Shown here piece by piece: positions 30,086 to 39,221 of a DNA stretch of 64,000 nt. The stretch spans positions 52,562 through 116,561 of the forward strand of contig NZ_RBRE01000089.1 in assembly GCF_003700275.1 (NCBI RefSeq), given 5' to 3'. Made by a program: the position numbers and the translations under genes. Below the pieces are notes generated by a model. It made no database searches. It was not told the DNA's origin and saw nothing but the letters and a program-made list of their open reading frames with translations. The number at the start of each line of letters is the position of its first letter. Position 1 is the first letter of the stretch. Source of the stretch: Pseudomonas cichorii. GTDB taxonomy: Bacteria > Pseudomonadota > Gammaproteobacteria > Pseudomonadales > Pseudomonadaceae.

Positions 30086-30205
30086 CGATTCCTCCCTGTA
30101 ACCACGCAAATGATTGCGCCAGTGTAGCCTGTCGTCACGCAAGGTTACTGTGCGACGCCCTGCATTACTGGCACTATCCGGCTTCGACCCCAGACCGGAC
30201 GCAAA

Positions 30206-31126
30206 ATGTCCCTGCCGCTTATCTATCATGATGACTACAGCCCTGCCTTCCCGGCTGAGCATCGCTTTCCCATGGACAAGTTTCGCCTGCTGCGCGATCA
30301 CCTGGTCGAGAGCGGCATGGTCCGCGATTCTCAACTGCTGCGCCCGCAACTGTGCCCGGCCGACATTCTGGCACTGGCTCATGACCCTTCTTACATTCAG
30401 CGCTACATGAGCGGAGATCTGTCGAGAGAAGATCAGCGCCGACTGGGCCTGCCCTGGAGCGAAGACCTGGCGCGACGCACCATTCGCGCCGTGGGCGGCT
30501 CTCTGCTGACTGCCGAGCAGGCGCTGGAGCATGGTCTGGCCTGCCATCTGGCAGGCGGCACCCACCACGCGCACTACGATTACCCGGCCGGTTTCTGCAT
30601 CTTCAACGACCTGGCCGTCATCAGCCATTACCTGCTGGACAGCGGCCGGGTAAATAAAGTGCTGATCTTCGACTGCGACGTACATCAGGGTGACGGCACC
30701 GCACGCATCCTCGCCGATACCGACGACGCGATTACCGTCTCACTGCATTGCGAAAAGAACTTCCCGGCCCGCAAGGCCCGGAGCGACTGGGACATCCCGC
30801 TGCCCATGGGCATGGGCGATGCGGATTACCTGAAAGTGGTCGACGACCTGCTCAACTACCTGCTGCCGATCTACCAGCCGGATCTGGTGCTGTATGACGC
30901 CGGAGTCGATGTGCACAAGGACGATGCCCTGGGCTACCTGCGACTGACCGATGAAGGCCTCGCGGCACGCGACGAAGCTGTCATGCGCCACTGTCTGGGC
31001 CGCGACATTCCAGTGATGGGCGTGATCGGCGGCGGCTACAGCAAGGACCGCCAGGCGCTGGCGCGTCGACACGGGATACTGCATCACAGTGCGCAACGGG
31101 TTTGGCAGGAGATGGGACTGAGTTGA
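30206..31126 (+). CDS. Histone deacetylase family amidohydrolase
   Basis: A zinc-dependent deacetylase of 306 residues, probably cytosolic. GGTHHAHYDYPAGFCIFNDLAV holds the catalytic His pair. FDCDVHQGDGT supplies Asp and His zinc ligands, and YDAGVDVHKDD the second Asp. The family includes AcuC and acetylpolyamine amidohydrolases. The substrate cannot be read from context. It is divergent from the GNAT gene, an acetylation/deacetylation neighbourhood that may be coincidental. Confidence 0.9.
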   Translation: MSLPLIYHDDYSPAFPAEHRFPMDKFRLLRDHLVESGMVRDSQLLRPQLCPADILALAHDPSYIQRYMSGDLSREDQRRLGLPWSEDLARRTIRAVGGSLLTAEQALEHGLACHLAGGTHHAHYDYPAGFCIFNDLAVISHYLLDSGRVNKVLIFDCDVHQGDGTARILADTDDAITVSLHCEKNFPARKARSDWDIPLPMGMGDADYLKVVDDLLNYLLPIYQPDLVLYDAGVDVHKDDALGYLRLTDEGLAARDEAVMRHCLGRDIPVMGVIGGGYSKDRQALARRHGILHHSAQRVWQEMGLS

Positions 31127-31388
31127 TACATTGCCTACCAGCGGGACGCTGGCAGACGGCGGGTGTGGAAAATACGCAATATCTGCAATCGGCCATCGCA
31201 AACACGATAAGGGATGATGCAGGGACGACGTATAGACATAGTGGACCTGATGATCTCCAAAAAGAACGCGCAGTACATAACCATACATTGTCATACAACA
31301 TAGTGCCCCCAAGGCCCATCGCGAAATCAGGCCTGCCTCCGAATCTCGGGTAGAATGCCGGCCTCCCATCATCGACAATCCGTTTGCC

Positions 31389-32660
31389 ATGACCGATTCA
31401 AAATCCCCCACCCCATCATCCGTCGCCATTATCGGAGGCGGCCCTGCGGGACTGATGGCAGCCGAGGTTTTGAGCCAGGCCGGGATCAGGGTCGATCTGT
31501 ATGACGCCATGCCATCGGTGGGCCGCAAGTTTCTGCTGGCGGGCGTCGGCGGGATGAATATCACTCACTCGGAACCTTACCCTGCATTTCTGTCGCGCTA
31601 TGCCGAGCGTGCGCCGTGCATTGCTCCTCTGCTGCGCAACTTCAATGCGAATGCGTTGTGCGACTGGATTCACGGGCTGGGTATCCAGACTTTCGTGGGC
31701 AGTTCGGGGCGGGTATTTCCCACTGACATGAAGGCCGCCCCGCTGTTGCGCGCCTGGCTGAAACGACTGCGCGACAACGGCGTGGCGATCCATACCCGGC
31801 ATCGCTGGCTGGGCTGGAATGCCGATAACAGCCTGCGCATCGCTCATCCCGATGGCGAGCAGGCCATCAAACCCGATGCCGTGCTGCTGGCCCTGGGAGG
31901 CGCAAGTTGGGCGCGCCTCGGCTCAGATGGCGCCTGGCTGCCCAGGTTGCGGGAACGCGGTATCGAGGTCGCGCCGTTGCAGGCGGCCAACTGTGGCTTT
32001 GAAGTCCCGGCCTGGAGCGAGTTGCTGCGCAGCAAGTTCGCCGGGGCGCCGCTGAAGAATATTGCCATCGGCCTGCATGACCAGACGCCGCGACTGGGCG
32101 AATGCGTGCTGACGGAAACCGGTATCGAAGGCAGCCTGATTTATGCGCTCTCGGCGCAGATTCGTGAACAGATCAATCTGACCGGCTCGGCGACGGTGCA
32201 GATCGACCTGCTACCGGGCAAGAGCCATGGCGATGTGCACAAGGCCCTGAGCAAGCCTCGCGGCTCACGCTCGATGTCGAAACATCTGCACAGCCAGTTG
32301 GGGCTGGACGGCGTCAAGGCCGCTTTATTGCGTGAACTGGCGAGCCGTGATGCCTTTGTCGACCCGGCTCTGCTGAGCCAGGCCATCAAGACCCTGCCGC
32401 TGACCCTGATCAAGCCGCGCCCCATCGATGAAGCGATCAGCACCGCAGGCGGCGTGACCTTCGAGGGTATGGACGAACGCTTGATGCTCAGGCAACTGCC
32501 CGGCGTGTTCTGTGCCGGCGAGATGCTGGACTGGGAAGCACCGACCGGCGGCTATCTGCTGACCGCATGCTTTGCCAGCGGTCGAGCGGCCGGATCGGGG
32601 ATTCTTGAGTGGCTGGCCGGTGGCAGCGAATCGGCCAGCGATCCGCTTATTCGCGAATGA
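31389..32660 (+). CDS. TIGR03862-type flavoprotein, HI0933/BaiN-like NAD(P)/FAD oxidoreductase
   Basis: A soluble flavoprotein of 423 residues. IIGGGPAGLMAAEVLSQAG is the N-terminal dinucleotide fold, and GRKFLLAGVGGMNITHSEP is diagnostic of the HI0933 family. TAGGVTFEGMDERLM and GEMLDWEAPTGGYLLTACFASG form the C-terminal FAD contact. No specific reaction is established for this subgroup. The last codons overlap a REP half-site (TTCGCGAATGAATTCGC). Confidence 0.88.
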   Translation: MTDSKSPTPSSVAIIGGGPAGLMAAEVLSQAGIRVDLYDAMPSVGRKFLLAGVGGMNITHSEPYPAFLSRYAERAPCIAPLLRNFNANALCDWIHGLGIQTFVGSSGRVFPTDMKAAPLLRAWLKRLRDNGVAIHTRHRWLGWNADNSLRIAHPDGEQAIKPDAVLLALGGASWARLGSDGAWLPRLRERGIEVAPLQAANCGFEVPAWSELLRSKFAGAPLKNIAIGLHDQTPRLGECVLTETGIEGSLIYALSAQIREQINLTGSATVQIDLLPGKSHGDVHKALSKPRGSRSMSKHLHSQLGLDGVKAALLRELASRDAFVDPALLSQAIKTLPLTLIKPRPIDEAISTAGGVTFEGMDERLMLRQLPGVFCAGEMLDWEAPTGGYLLTACFASGRAAGSGILEWLAGGSESASDPLIRE

Positions 32661-32683
32661 ATTCGCTACCTACCGGGTGCTCA

Positions 32684-34015
32684 TCAAGGCTTCTTCTTGC
32701 GCGGCCCGGTATTGAAAACCGGGACTTTACGCACCGGCTTGACCACTGGCGCCACCGGCTCCGAATCACCGCTGTCGACCCATTTTCCCAGGTTGCGCTT
32801 GCTGCCTGAAACCTTGGGCTTTTTCGGTTTCTTGGGTTTCTTGAGGATCTGCCCGCTGGCGTCGGTGGTCGGCACGCGATGTTCAGGCTCGAAATCCTGC
32901 TCTTCCTTGCGCACCAGCGTCTGGCGGGTCAGCACTTCAATCGCCGACAGCAGTTCCACTTCATCCGCGCAAACCAGCGAGATCGCTTCACCGGTCAAGC
33001 CGGCACGACCGGTACGCCCGATGCGGTGGATGTAATCCTCGGCCACGATAGGCAGGTCCAGATTGACCACGGTCGGCAGATCATCGATATCCAGGCCGCG
33101 AGCAGCCACATCGGTGGCTACCAGAATCTGCACTTCACTGGCCTTGAAACGATCCAGGGCTCGCTGACGGGTGGCTTGCGGCTTGTCGCCATGGATGCCA
33201 TCGGCGTTGATACCCAGGCCTTGCAGGCGCTCGACCAGTTGATCGACACCGACACGGGTCTTGGCGAATACCAGCACCTGGCTCCAGCGCTGCTTTTTCA
33301 GCAGATGGATGAACAGCTCGCTCTTGCGCTTCTTGTCCACCGGCACCACCCACTGCTTGACCGAAGACGCCGCCACATTGCGCGGGCTGACTTCAATGCT
33401 CAGCGGGTCATCGAGCATCTGCGAGGCCAGCAGGCGGATCTCGTCGGAGAAGGTGGCCGAGAACAGCAAGGTCTGGCGACGCTTGGGCAACGCTGCGTAG
33501 ATACCGCGCAGTTCTTCGGCAAAGCCCAGATCGAGCATGCGATCGGCTTCATCGAGGATCAGGGTCTGCAACTGCGAGAACTTGACCGCATTCTGGCGAT
33601 GCAGATCCAGCAGGCGGCCAGGCGTGGCGACCAGTACATCAACGCCCTTGCGCAGCTTCATCATCTGCGGATTGATGCTCACCCCGCCATAGACCGCATA
33701 AGTGCTCAACGGCAGGTGCTCGGCGTATTGGCGGATGCTTTCGTGTACCTGCTCGGCCAGCTCGCGGGTCGGAGCCAGAACCAGGGCACGCACCGAATTG
33801 GGCGCGACCTTCGGGCCTTCCATGGTCAGGCGCTGCAACAGCGGCAAGGCAAAACCGGCGGTCTTGCCGGTGCCGGTCTGGGCGGCGGCCATCAGGTCAC
33901 GACCGGCCAGCACTGGAGGAATCGCCTGTGCCTGAACAGGCGTCGGGGTCTGGTAGCCGAGTGCATCGAGGGCACGCAGCAAGGGTTCGATCAGGCCGAG
34001 AGAGGCGAATGTCAT
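32684..34015 (-). CDS. rhlE: DEAD-box RNA helicase RhlE
   Basis: An ATP-dependent RNA helicase of 443 residues. The Q-motif region YQTPTPVQAQAIP, AAQTGTGKTAGFALP (motif I), DEADRML (DEAD), SATFSDE (SAT) and HRIGRTGRAG (motif VI) are all present. The basic C-terminal tail (KKPKKPKKPKVSGSKRN ... RKKKP) fits RhlE. The frame opens at 34138, but MTFASLGLIEPLLRAL at 34015 is the family start. Confidence 0.93.
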   Translation of the reverse strand: MTFASLGLIEPLLRALDALGYQTPTPVQAQAIPPVLAGRDLMAAAQTGTGKTAGFALPLLQRLTMEGPKVAPNSVRALVLAPTRELAEQVHESIRQYAEHLPLSTYAVYGGVSINPQMMKLRKGVDVLVATPGRLLDLHRQNAVKFSQLQTLILDEADRMLDLGFAEELRGIYAALPKRRQTLLFSATFSDEIRLLASQMLDDPLSIEVSPRNVAASSVKQWVVPVDKKRKSELFIHLLKKQRWSQVLVFAKTRVGVDQLVERLQGLGINADGIHGDKPQATRQRALDRFKASEVQILVATDVAARGLDIDDLPTVVNLDLPIVAEDYIHRIGRTGRAGLTGEAISLVCADEVELLSAIEVLTRQTLVRKEEQDFEPEHRVPTTDASGQILKKPKKPKKPKVSGSKRNLGKWVDSGDSEPVAPVVKPVRKVPVFNTGPRKKKP

Positions 34016-34076
34016 GGGGATACCGTAGGGGAATTCACTGCAAGGCGCGCAGTTTACCCTGTCCGGCTCACACAGG

Positions 34077-34991
34077 TTAGCTCGCGCGTGTCGATCCGGC
34101 CTCTTGTTGCTTCGGCTTGCGCCATTGCGGCAGGCCAATCAACACCACGGCACTGATAATGACCAGCATCGCCAGGCACTCTTCAAAGTGGATGGTTTCT
34201 CCGGCAAACAACACGCCCAGCATTACCGCGACCGCCGGGTTGACGTAGGCATAGCTGGTCGCCGCCGCCGGGCGCACATTCTTGAGCAGGTAGATATAGG
34301 CACTGAAGCCGATGATCGAACCGAACACCACCAGATAAGCCAGTGCGCCCCAACCGGCAGCGCTGGGCATATGCAGCATGCGCTCGCCACTCAGGACACT
34401 GCCCAGCAGCAACATGCCGCCAGCGGCGATCATCTGCGCAGCACTGGCCATCGGCCCGGCTGGCAGGGACAAGTGTTTGCTCCATACCGAACCGAATGCC
34501 CATGCCGCTGCGGCAAACACCAGCAGCGCCGCGCCATAAGGGCTGGCCTGCAGGTTGGAGCCCAGGTTGAGCAAGGCAATGCCGAACAGCCCGAGAAAGA
34601 TCCCGGCCCATTCCAGACGGGTGGTCCGATTGCCCCACAACAGGCCGAACAACAAGGTAAACAGCGGCACGGTCGCAACCGCCAGCGCGGCAATACCTGA
34701 AGCTACGCCAGCATGCTCGGCCAGTGTCACGCCGCCATTGCCACAGGCCAGCAGCAGAAAACCGATGGCCACGGCAGATTTCCACTCCTTCAAGCTCGGT
34801 GCCGGCACACCGCGAAACCTCAGAAAGCCATACATCAGGCTGCCCGCCAGCGTGAAACGCACTCCCGCCAACATCAACGGCGGCCAGGATTCCACTCCGA
34901 TGCGGATAAACAGATAGGTAGAGCCCCAGATCAGGTACAGGGCCACAAAGGCACCGATGAGTAACAAGGGGAAGCGACGGGAAGCTGGCAT
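34077..34991 (-). CDS. EamA/DMT-family permease (YedA-like)
   Basis: An inner-membrane protein of 304 residues with 10 predicted helices, made of two EamA repeats. LYLIWGSTYLFIRIGVESWPP near the N terminus and SYAYVNPAVAVMLGVLFAGE in the second repeat are characteristic. Members export amino acids or other metabolites. No substrate can be assigned from context. Confidence 0.88.
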   Translation of the reverse strand: MPASRRFPLLLIGAFVALYLIWGSTYLFIRIGVESWPPLMLAGVRFTLAGSLMYGFLRFRGVPAPSLKEWKSAVAIGFLLLACGNGGVTLAEHAGVASGIAALAVATVPLFTLLFGLLWGNRTTRLEWAGIFLGLFGIALLNLGSNLQASPYGAALLVFAAAAWAFGSVWSKHLSLPAGPMASAAQMIAAGGMLLLGSVLSGERMLHMPSAAGWGALAYLVVFGSIIGFSAYIYLLKNVRPAAATSYAYVNPAVAVMLGVLFAGETIHFEECLAMLVIISAVVLIGLPQWRKPKQQEAGSTRAS

Positions 34992-35059
34992 GTCAGGCTC
35001 TGTGAAGTTGTTGTTATGACTGCCCGTATGAGGCTAATGCAGGACTGTACCTTTAAAGG

Positions 35060-35674
35060 CTAAAAACCACGCTGACGCTTGAGCGCTTCACTGATTTTTG
35101 CAGCGGGGACTTTTTGCAGGCTGCACAGCAACTGATGGGAAACCCCGGCGATACCGTGGGTCTGGCGCAGCTCGTTGGTCAGGTATGCCGTCAGGTTGGC
35201 GGCCATTTCGGCATCGGCCATGGCCCGGTGAGCCTTGCCGGTATTGGGCAGGCGAGCATAACTGGTGAGGGTGCCGAGCTTGTGGTTGGGCGCGCCCGGC
35301 ATCAGGCGGCGCGCCAACAGCATCGAACAGGCAAAGCTTTGTTCACGCTGGCGCTGAATGCGTGACAGTTCATAGTCCCAGAATTTCTGGTCGAACGAAG
35401 CGTTGTGCGCCACCAGAGGCGTCACACCGACAAAATCACAGACATCGTTCATCACCCGCTCGGCCGAGGGCGCGGTGCGGATCATGTTGTTGCTGATTCC
35501 GGTCAGGCCTTCGATAAAGGCTGGAATACGCACGCCGGCGTTCATCAGGCTCTGATAGCGGTCGACGATACGCCCCTGCTCCATGATCACTACCGCAATC
35601 TCGGTGGCCCGGCAGTTATGGCCAGGCGAGATTCCGGTGGTTTCAAAGTCAATGACTGCGATACGTTCCAGCAC
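35060..35674 (-). CDS. DnaQ-like 3'-5' exonuclease (DEDDh)
   Basis: A protein of 204 residues with the DEDDh exonuclease fold. DFETTG (Exo I), LVAHNASFDQKFW (Exo II) and HRAMADAEM (Exo III with catalytic His and Asp) are intact. It is shorter than DNA polymerase III epsilon and lacks a polymerase-binding tail, so it is probably a stand-alone repair or RNA-processing nuclease. An NYN-nuclease gene lies 26 bases upstream on the same strand. Confidence 0.9.
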   Translation of the reverse strand: MLERIAVIDFETTGISPGHNCRATEIAVVIMEQGRIVDRYQSLMNAGVRIPAFIEGLTGISNNMIRTAPSAERVMNDVCDFVGVTPLVAHNASFDQKFWDYELSRIQRQREQSFACSMLLARRLMPGAPNHKLGTLTSYARLPNTGKAHRAMADAEMAANLTAYLTNELRQTHGIAGVSHQLLCSLQKVPAAKISEALKRQRGF

Positions 35675-35700
35675 TGGGTTACATCCTTAAAAAATGACAA

Positions 35701-36177
35701 TCACTTCAGCAACAGCGCGCCTTCGATAGGCACATAACGACTGGCGGCCCGAATCAGCGAATTGGCCGTCAGCCCCGGAACGCCATAGGCTACGGCCTCG
35801 ACACCATGCTTGTTGATGATGCGCTCGAGCAACAGATCGAAATCCCCGTCGCCGGACGCCAGGACCACTTCATCCACCTGCGGCGCGACGTCCATGATAT
35901 CGATGGTGATCCCCACATCCCAGTCGCCCTTGGCCGAACCGTCGCTGCGCTGGATGTACGGCTTGAGCTTGACGGTGAAACCCAGGTTGCGAAGGATCTG
36001 CTGAAACTGCTGCTGCTTGCTGTCGCCGCGATCGATGGCGTAGGCAAATGCCTGGACGATTTGCCCACGCTTGCTGATATCCGCCCACAGTGCGGCGTAA
36101 TTGAAGTGACACCCATGCGCCTGACGCACGGTGTAATAGAGGTTCTGTACATCGGCGAACACAGCGATCTTTTTCAC
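35701..36177 (-). CDS. NYN domain protein (LabA/DUF88-like)
   Basis: A protein of 158 residues with a PIN-like NYN fold, a predicted RNase family. The acidic residues sit in IAVFADVQNLYY (first Asp and Asn), GDWDVGITIDIMD and LASGDGDFDLLLE. It probably forms an operon with the downstream DEDDh exonuclease, suggesting a shared nucleic-acid role; that is inference. Confidence 0.88.
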   Translation of the reverse strand: MKKIAVFADVQNLYYTVRQAHGCHFNYAALWADISKRGQIVQAFAYAIDRGDSKQQQFQQILRNLGFTVKLKPYIQRSDGSAKGDWDVGITIDIMDVAPQVDEVVLASGDGDFDLLLERIINKHGVEAVAYGVPGLTANSLIRAASRYVPIEGALLLK

Positions 36178-36250
36178 CGTAACTCCTCATGACGCAGACT
36201 ATTCGTCAGCCGGTGCAGCAGTATGCCATGAGAGAGGCTGTGGCTTGGGC

Positions 36251-36361
36251 TTCGCGAATGAATTGCCCGGTAGATACTCACCCTGTGGGCGTGAGCTGGC
36301 TGGCGACAGCTTCATTACAGGCAACAAAATACACAGCGGCAAGAAAGAATTCATTCGCGAA
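36251..36361. repeat. Wide inverted pair of REP sequences
   Basis: TTCGCGAATGAATT at 36251-36264 and its exact complement AATTCATTCGCGAA at 36348-36361 bracket about 83 bases. A further palindrome (CCCGGATAAATCCGG, then CCTACCGGG) lies at about 36408-36432. The spacing resembles paired REP structures mobilised by REP-associated transposases. No gene lies between 36190 and 36450. Confidence 0.65.
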
Positions 36362-36449
36362 AAACCCTATGCATTCACACCATCTGTGTCGCCAGAAAGA
36401 ACGCCTTCCCGGATAAATCCGGTCCTACCGGGAATAAGGCAATGCCTGC

Positions 36450-37139
36450 TCAGACAAACGAATCATCATCCGAGAACATGTCGCCGCCATCGCCATAACT
36501 GTCATCGGCCATGTACTGCTGATCCTGCTGCCCCCAACCGCCTGAATCCGTGTTCTGAACCGGCTGGTCGTGGATAACCTCGACAATCTCCTCAGGCTGG
36601 CTGTGATGACCAAACAGGCTGCTGATGCCTTGCGCCAGCATCACGCCCCCCGCGACTCCGGCTGCGGTTTGCAAGGCACCGCCGAGAAAACCACTGCCTC
36701 TGGGTGCAGCCGGTGCAGAGGCATAATTGCCGGGCTGCGCCGGTGGTGGATTGAAACCCGCACCATCGCGCCAGCCACCGGAAGAAGCCGGTGCAGGCTG
36801 GGCCTGGGGTTGCGGAGCACGCGACGGGCTGCCGCCAAAGATACTCGACAGGAAACCGCCGCTGGCCGGGGCCGATGCAGCCTGGCCTTTGGCCTGTTGA
36901 AGCTCGGCCTGCAGTTGCTGAATCTGCTCGTCACGTTGCTTGAGCTGTTGATTCAACTGGTTGACTGCCGCTTCCTGAACCAGAATCGCCTGCGCCATGT
37001 AATAAGGCGCCGCAGGCTGGCGACTGAGATGCTCCTTGATCCGCGCTTCAGCCCCGGCGTCACGCGGGGTTGAGGCTGTTTCGGCACTTTTCAGCCTGAA
37101 GAAAAGTTCGTCGATCAGGGTTTGCTCTTCGCTGTTCAT
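36450..37139 (-). CDS. DUF2076 family protein
   Basis: A protein of 229 residues beginning NSEEQTLIDELFFRLKSAE. A coiled-coil stretch (QLNQQLKQRDEQIQQLQAELQQ) at about 58-79 is followed by a Gly/Pro/Ala-rich region, a short hydrophobic segment near 160-180 (TAAGVAGGVMLAQGISSLF) and an acidic C-terminal tail. This is the DUF2076 pattern. Its function is unknown; a periplasmic or envelope role is often suggested. Confidence 0.85.
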   Translation of the reverse strand: MNSEEQTLIDELFFRLKSAETASTPRDAGAEARIKEHLSRQPAAPYYMAQAILVQEAAVNQLNQQLKQRDEQIQQLQAELQQAKGQAASAPASGGFLSSIFGGSPSRAPQPQAQPAPASSGGWRDGAGFNPPPAQPGNYASAPAAPRGSGFLGGALQTAAGVAGGVMLAQGISSLFGHHSQPEEIVEVIHDQPVQNTDSGGWGQQDQQYMADDSYGDGGDMFSDDDSFV

Positions 37140-37338
37140 GGCGACCTCGCTGGATTGCCGTTAAAAACGTTCGTCCAGTCGAATGAATGGACTTCAACAA
37201 GGTAATGGGGCTGCACATGCCCTGTTCAACCAGATGAACAAAAAGTTAACAAAGCCCGGCCTTCATCGCCGTCGCCCTTGGTTCGCCAAAAGGCATCGGC
37301 TAAAGTGTCGACCTGCTTTTTGCCTGCGACCTATCCCC

Positions 37339-38001
37339 ATGAATCCGTTGAACGTTATTCAGGACTCGCTGTATTTCTTCCGGCGTAACCTGGGAAGCAT
37401 CCTGGTGTTGTGCCTGCCGCTGGTGGTGCTTGAAGCCCTGGCCAAACAGGCCCTGAGCAATTCGCTGGGGGCCAACGCTACCTTCGCTTACGAACTCCTG
37501 ATCGCCTTGCTGTTCTACCCACTCTATACCGGAGCATTGATCCTGTTTCTCGATGCCCGCACACGCGGCGAAACGCCCCAGACACGTGACCTGTTGGCCA
37601 TGGCCTTGCGCCTGTGGCCGACTTTCGCGGTGTTGTCGGCCATCAGCACGCTGCTGATCCTGTTCGGGCTGTCGCTGTTCGTGCTGCCGGGCCTGTGGGT
37701 GATGATCAAGCTGGCGTTCTCCGAGTACCTGCTGGTATTACGCAAGCTGACGCCCTTCATGGCCATGCGCGAAAGCATGCACATGACCAACGGCCATTTC
37801 GTGCGCATCCTGCTGTGCGTTCTGTCCGTGTACATGCCTCTATATTTTCTGGAAGGCGTTGGCCTTTACCTGTTCCCGGACCCGCAGGGCCCAGCGGTAT
37901 CGCTGCTGCTCGACAGCCTTGGCAGCTTCCTGCAACTGCTCACCAGCATCGTGATGTTCCGTCTGTTCATGCTGATCAGCGAGCCTGAAAACAAGGCGTA
38001 A
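37339..38001 (+). CDS. YciC-family membrane protein
   Basis: An inner-membrane protein of 220 residues with about six hydrophobic segments. It begins MNPLNVIQDSLYFFRRNLGSI, the typical start of UPF0259/YciC proteins. The frame opens upstream at 37183, but the preceding residues are not membrane-like and the ATG at 37339 is preferred. Function unknown. Confidence 0.83.
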   Translation: MNPLNVIQDSLYFFRRNLGSILVLCLPLVVLEALAKQALSNSLGANATFAYELLIALLFYPLYTGALILFLDARTRGETPQTRDLLAMALRLWPTFAVLSAISTLLILFGLSLFVLPGLWVMIKLAFSEYLLVLRKLTPFMAMRESMHMTNGHFVRILLCVLSVYMPLYFLEGVGLYLFPDPQGPAVSLLLDSLGSFLQLLTSIVMFRLFMLISEPENKA

Positions 38002-38088
38002 GGCACGAAACGGCTGCCAAGGACTGGCAGCTCGGCTATGCTCGTTCGCGAACCCGCTACTGAGCGCGCTGCGCTCCAAGCCGAGCCG

Positions 38089-39210
38089 ATGCCCCGTTTT
38101 CTCTTGCGCCTGACACTCATAGCCCTGCTGCTGACCGGCCTGGTGCTGGCCATGGTCTACAGCCTGACCTGGCGCCCGGAAGACCGGGAACCGGTCACAG
38201 CCCTTTGCACCTCCCAGGCGCCACCGCTGGTGCCGGGCCAGGCGCTGAAAGTCATGACCTGGAACATTCAGTACCTGGCAGGCAAGCGCTATGTGTTCTG
38301 GTATGACATGGCCGATGGCAGCGGCCAGGACGAACGCCCGACGCATGAAGACATCGCCTACAACCTCGATGAAGTGGCGCGGGTCATTCGTGACGAACTA
38401 CCGGATATCGTGCTGCTGCAGGAAGTCAGCGATGGCGCCAAGAACACCGATTACCAGAACCAGCTGGCCCTGCTTCAGGAGCGCGTGACGGACCTGTATC
38501 CCTGCAGCACGCAAGCGTTCTACTGGAAGGCCGACTTCGTACCGGACCTGCACATCCGCGGCAGTGTCGGCATGAAACTGGCGAGTCTCAGCCGCTATCG
38601 CATCGATCACGCCGAACGCCTGCAACTGCCGGTGCCTGAAGCCAACCTCATCAGCCGCCAGTTCAACCCCAGGAATGCCTTGCTGGTGAGTTACCTGCCA
38701 TTACGCGATGGCGGACAAGTGGCGATCATCAACACCCACCTGAGCACACCGGCTCAAGGCGACGACACCTTGCAACGCCAGATACAGGTCACCGGCAAAC
38801 TGCTCGATACCCTTGAAAGCAGCGGCACTCCCTGGCTGATCGGCGGCGACTTCAACCTGCTGCCGCTGGGCCAGTACCAGCGCCTGCCCGCCGAACAGCA
38901 AGCCCGCTACAACCCGGACAGCGAACTGCATGCGCTGTGGGACAAATACACGATGATCCCCAACAATGCCGAGGCCAGCGGCATCGAGCGCAACAGATGG
39001 CTGACCCACTTTCCCAATGACACCCGAGTCAGCGGCCCGGACCGAACTCTCGACTACCTGTTCCATAGCCCGGGCCTGAAGCGCATCGAAGCCCGGGTTC
39101 GCCGCGACGACACGCTGCTGATCTCCAATCATCTGCCAGTTATCGGGCGATTTCTGTTACCGGTTGAAGAGCTACGATCCATGAGCTTTGAGGTTTTGCC
39201 CGAGAAGTAG
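38089..39210 (+). CDS. Endonuclease/exonuclease/phosphatase (EEP) family protein, membrane-anchored
   Basis: A protein of 373 residues with an N-terminal membrane anchor (FLLRLTLIALLLTGLVLAMVY) and a catalytic domain that probably faces the periplasm. VMTWNIQYLAG, VLLQEVS, INTHLSTP, GGDFNLLP and ISNHLPVIG are the EEP metal and catalytic motifs. It could be a nuclease or a phosphodiesterase on lipids or other phosphoesters. The start at 38089 is chosen over 38038 because the anchor then starts at the N terminus. Confidence 0.82.
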   Translation: MPRFLLRLTLIALLLTGLVLAMVYSLTWRPEDREPVTALCTSQAPPLVPGQALKVMTWNIQYLAGKRYVFWYDMADGSGQDERPTHEDIAYNLDEVARVIRDELPDIVLLQEVSDGAKNTDYQNQLALLQERVTDLYPCSTQAFYWKADFVPDLHIRGSVGMKLASLSRYRIDHAERLQLPVPEANLISRQFNPRNALLVSYLPLRDGGQVAIINTHLSTPAQGDDTLQRQIQVTGKLLDTLESSGTPWLIGGDFNLLPLGQYQRLPAEQQARYNPDSELHALWDKYTMIPNNAEASGIERNRWLTHFPNDTRVSGPDRTLDYLFHSPGLKRIEARVRRDDTLLISNHLPVIGRFLLPVEELRSMSFEVLPEK

Positions 39211-39221
39211 CGTTTCATGGA

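Noticed and set aside
31127..31388. Possible small gene or RNA between the HDAC-family gene and the flavoprotein gene
   Set aside because: No structure or coding signal beyond a -10-like TAGAAT just before the flavoprotein gene.
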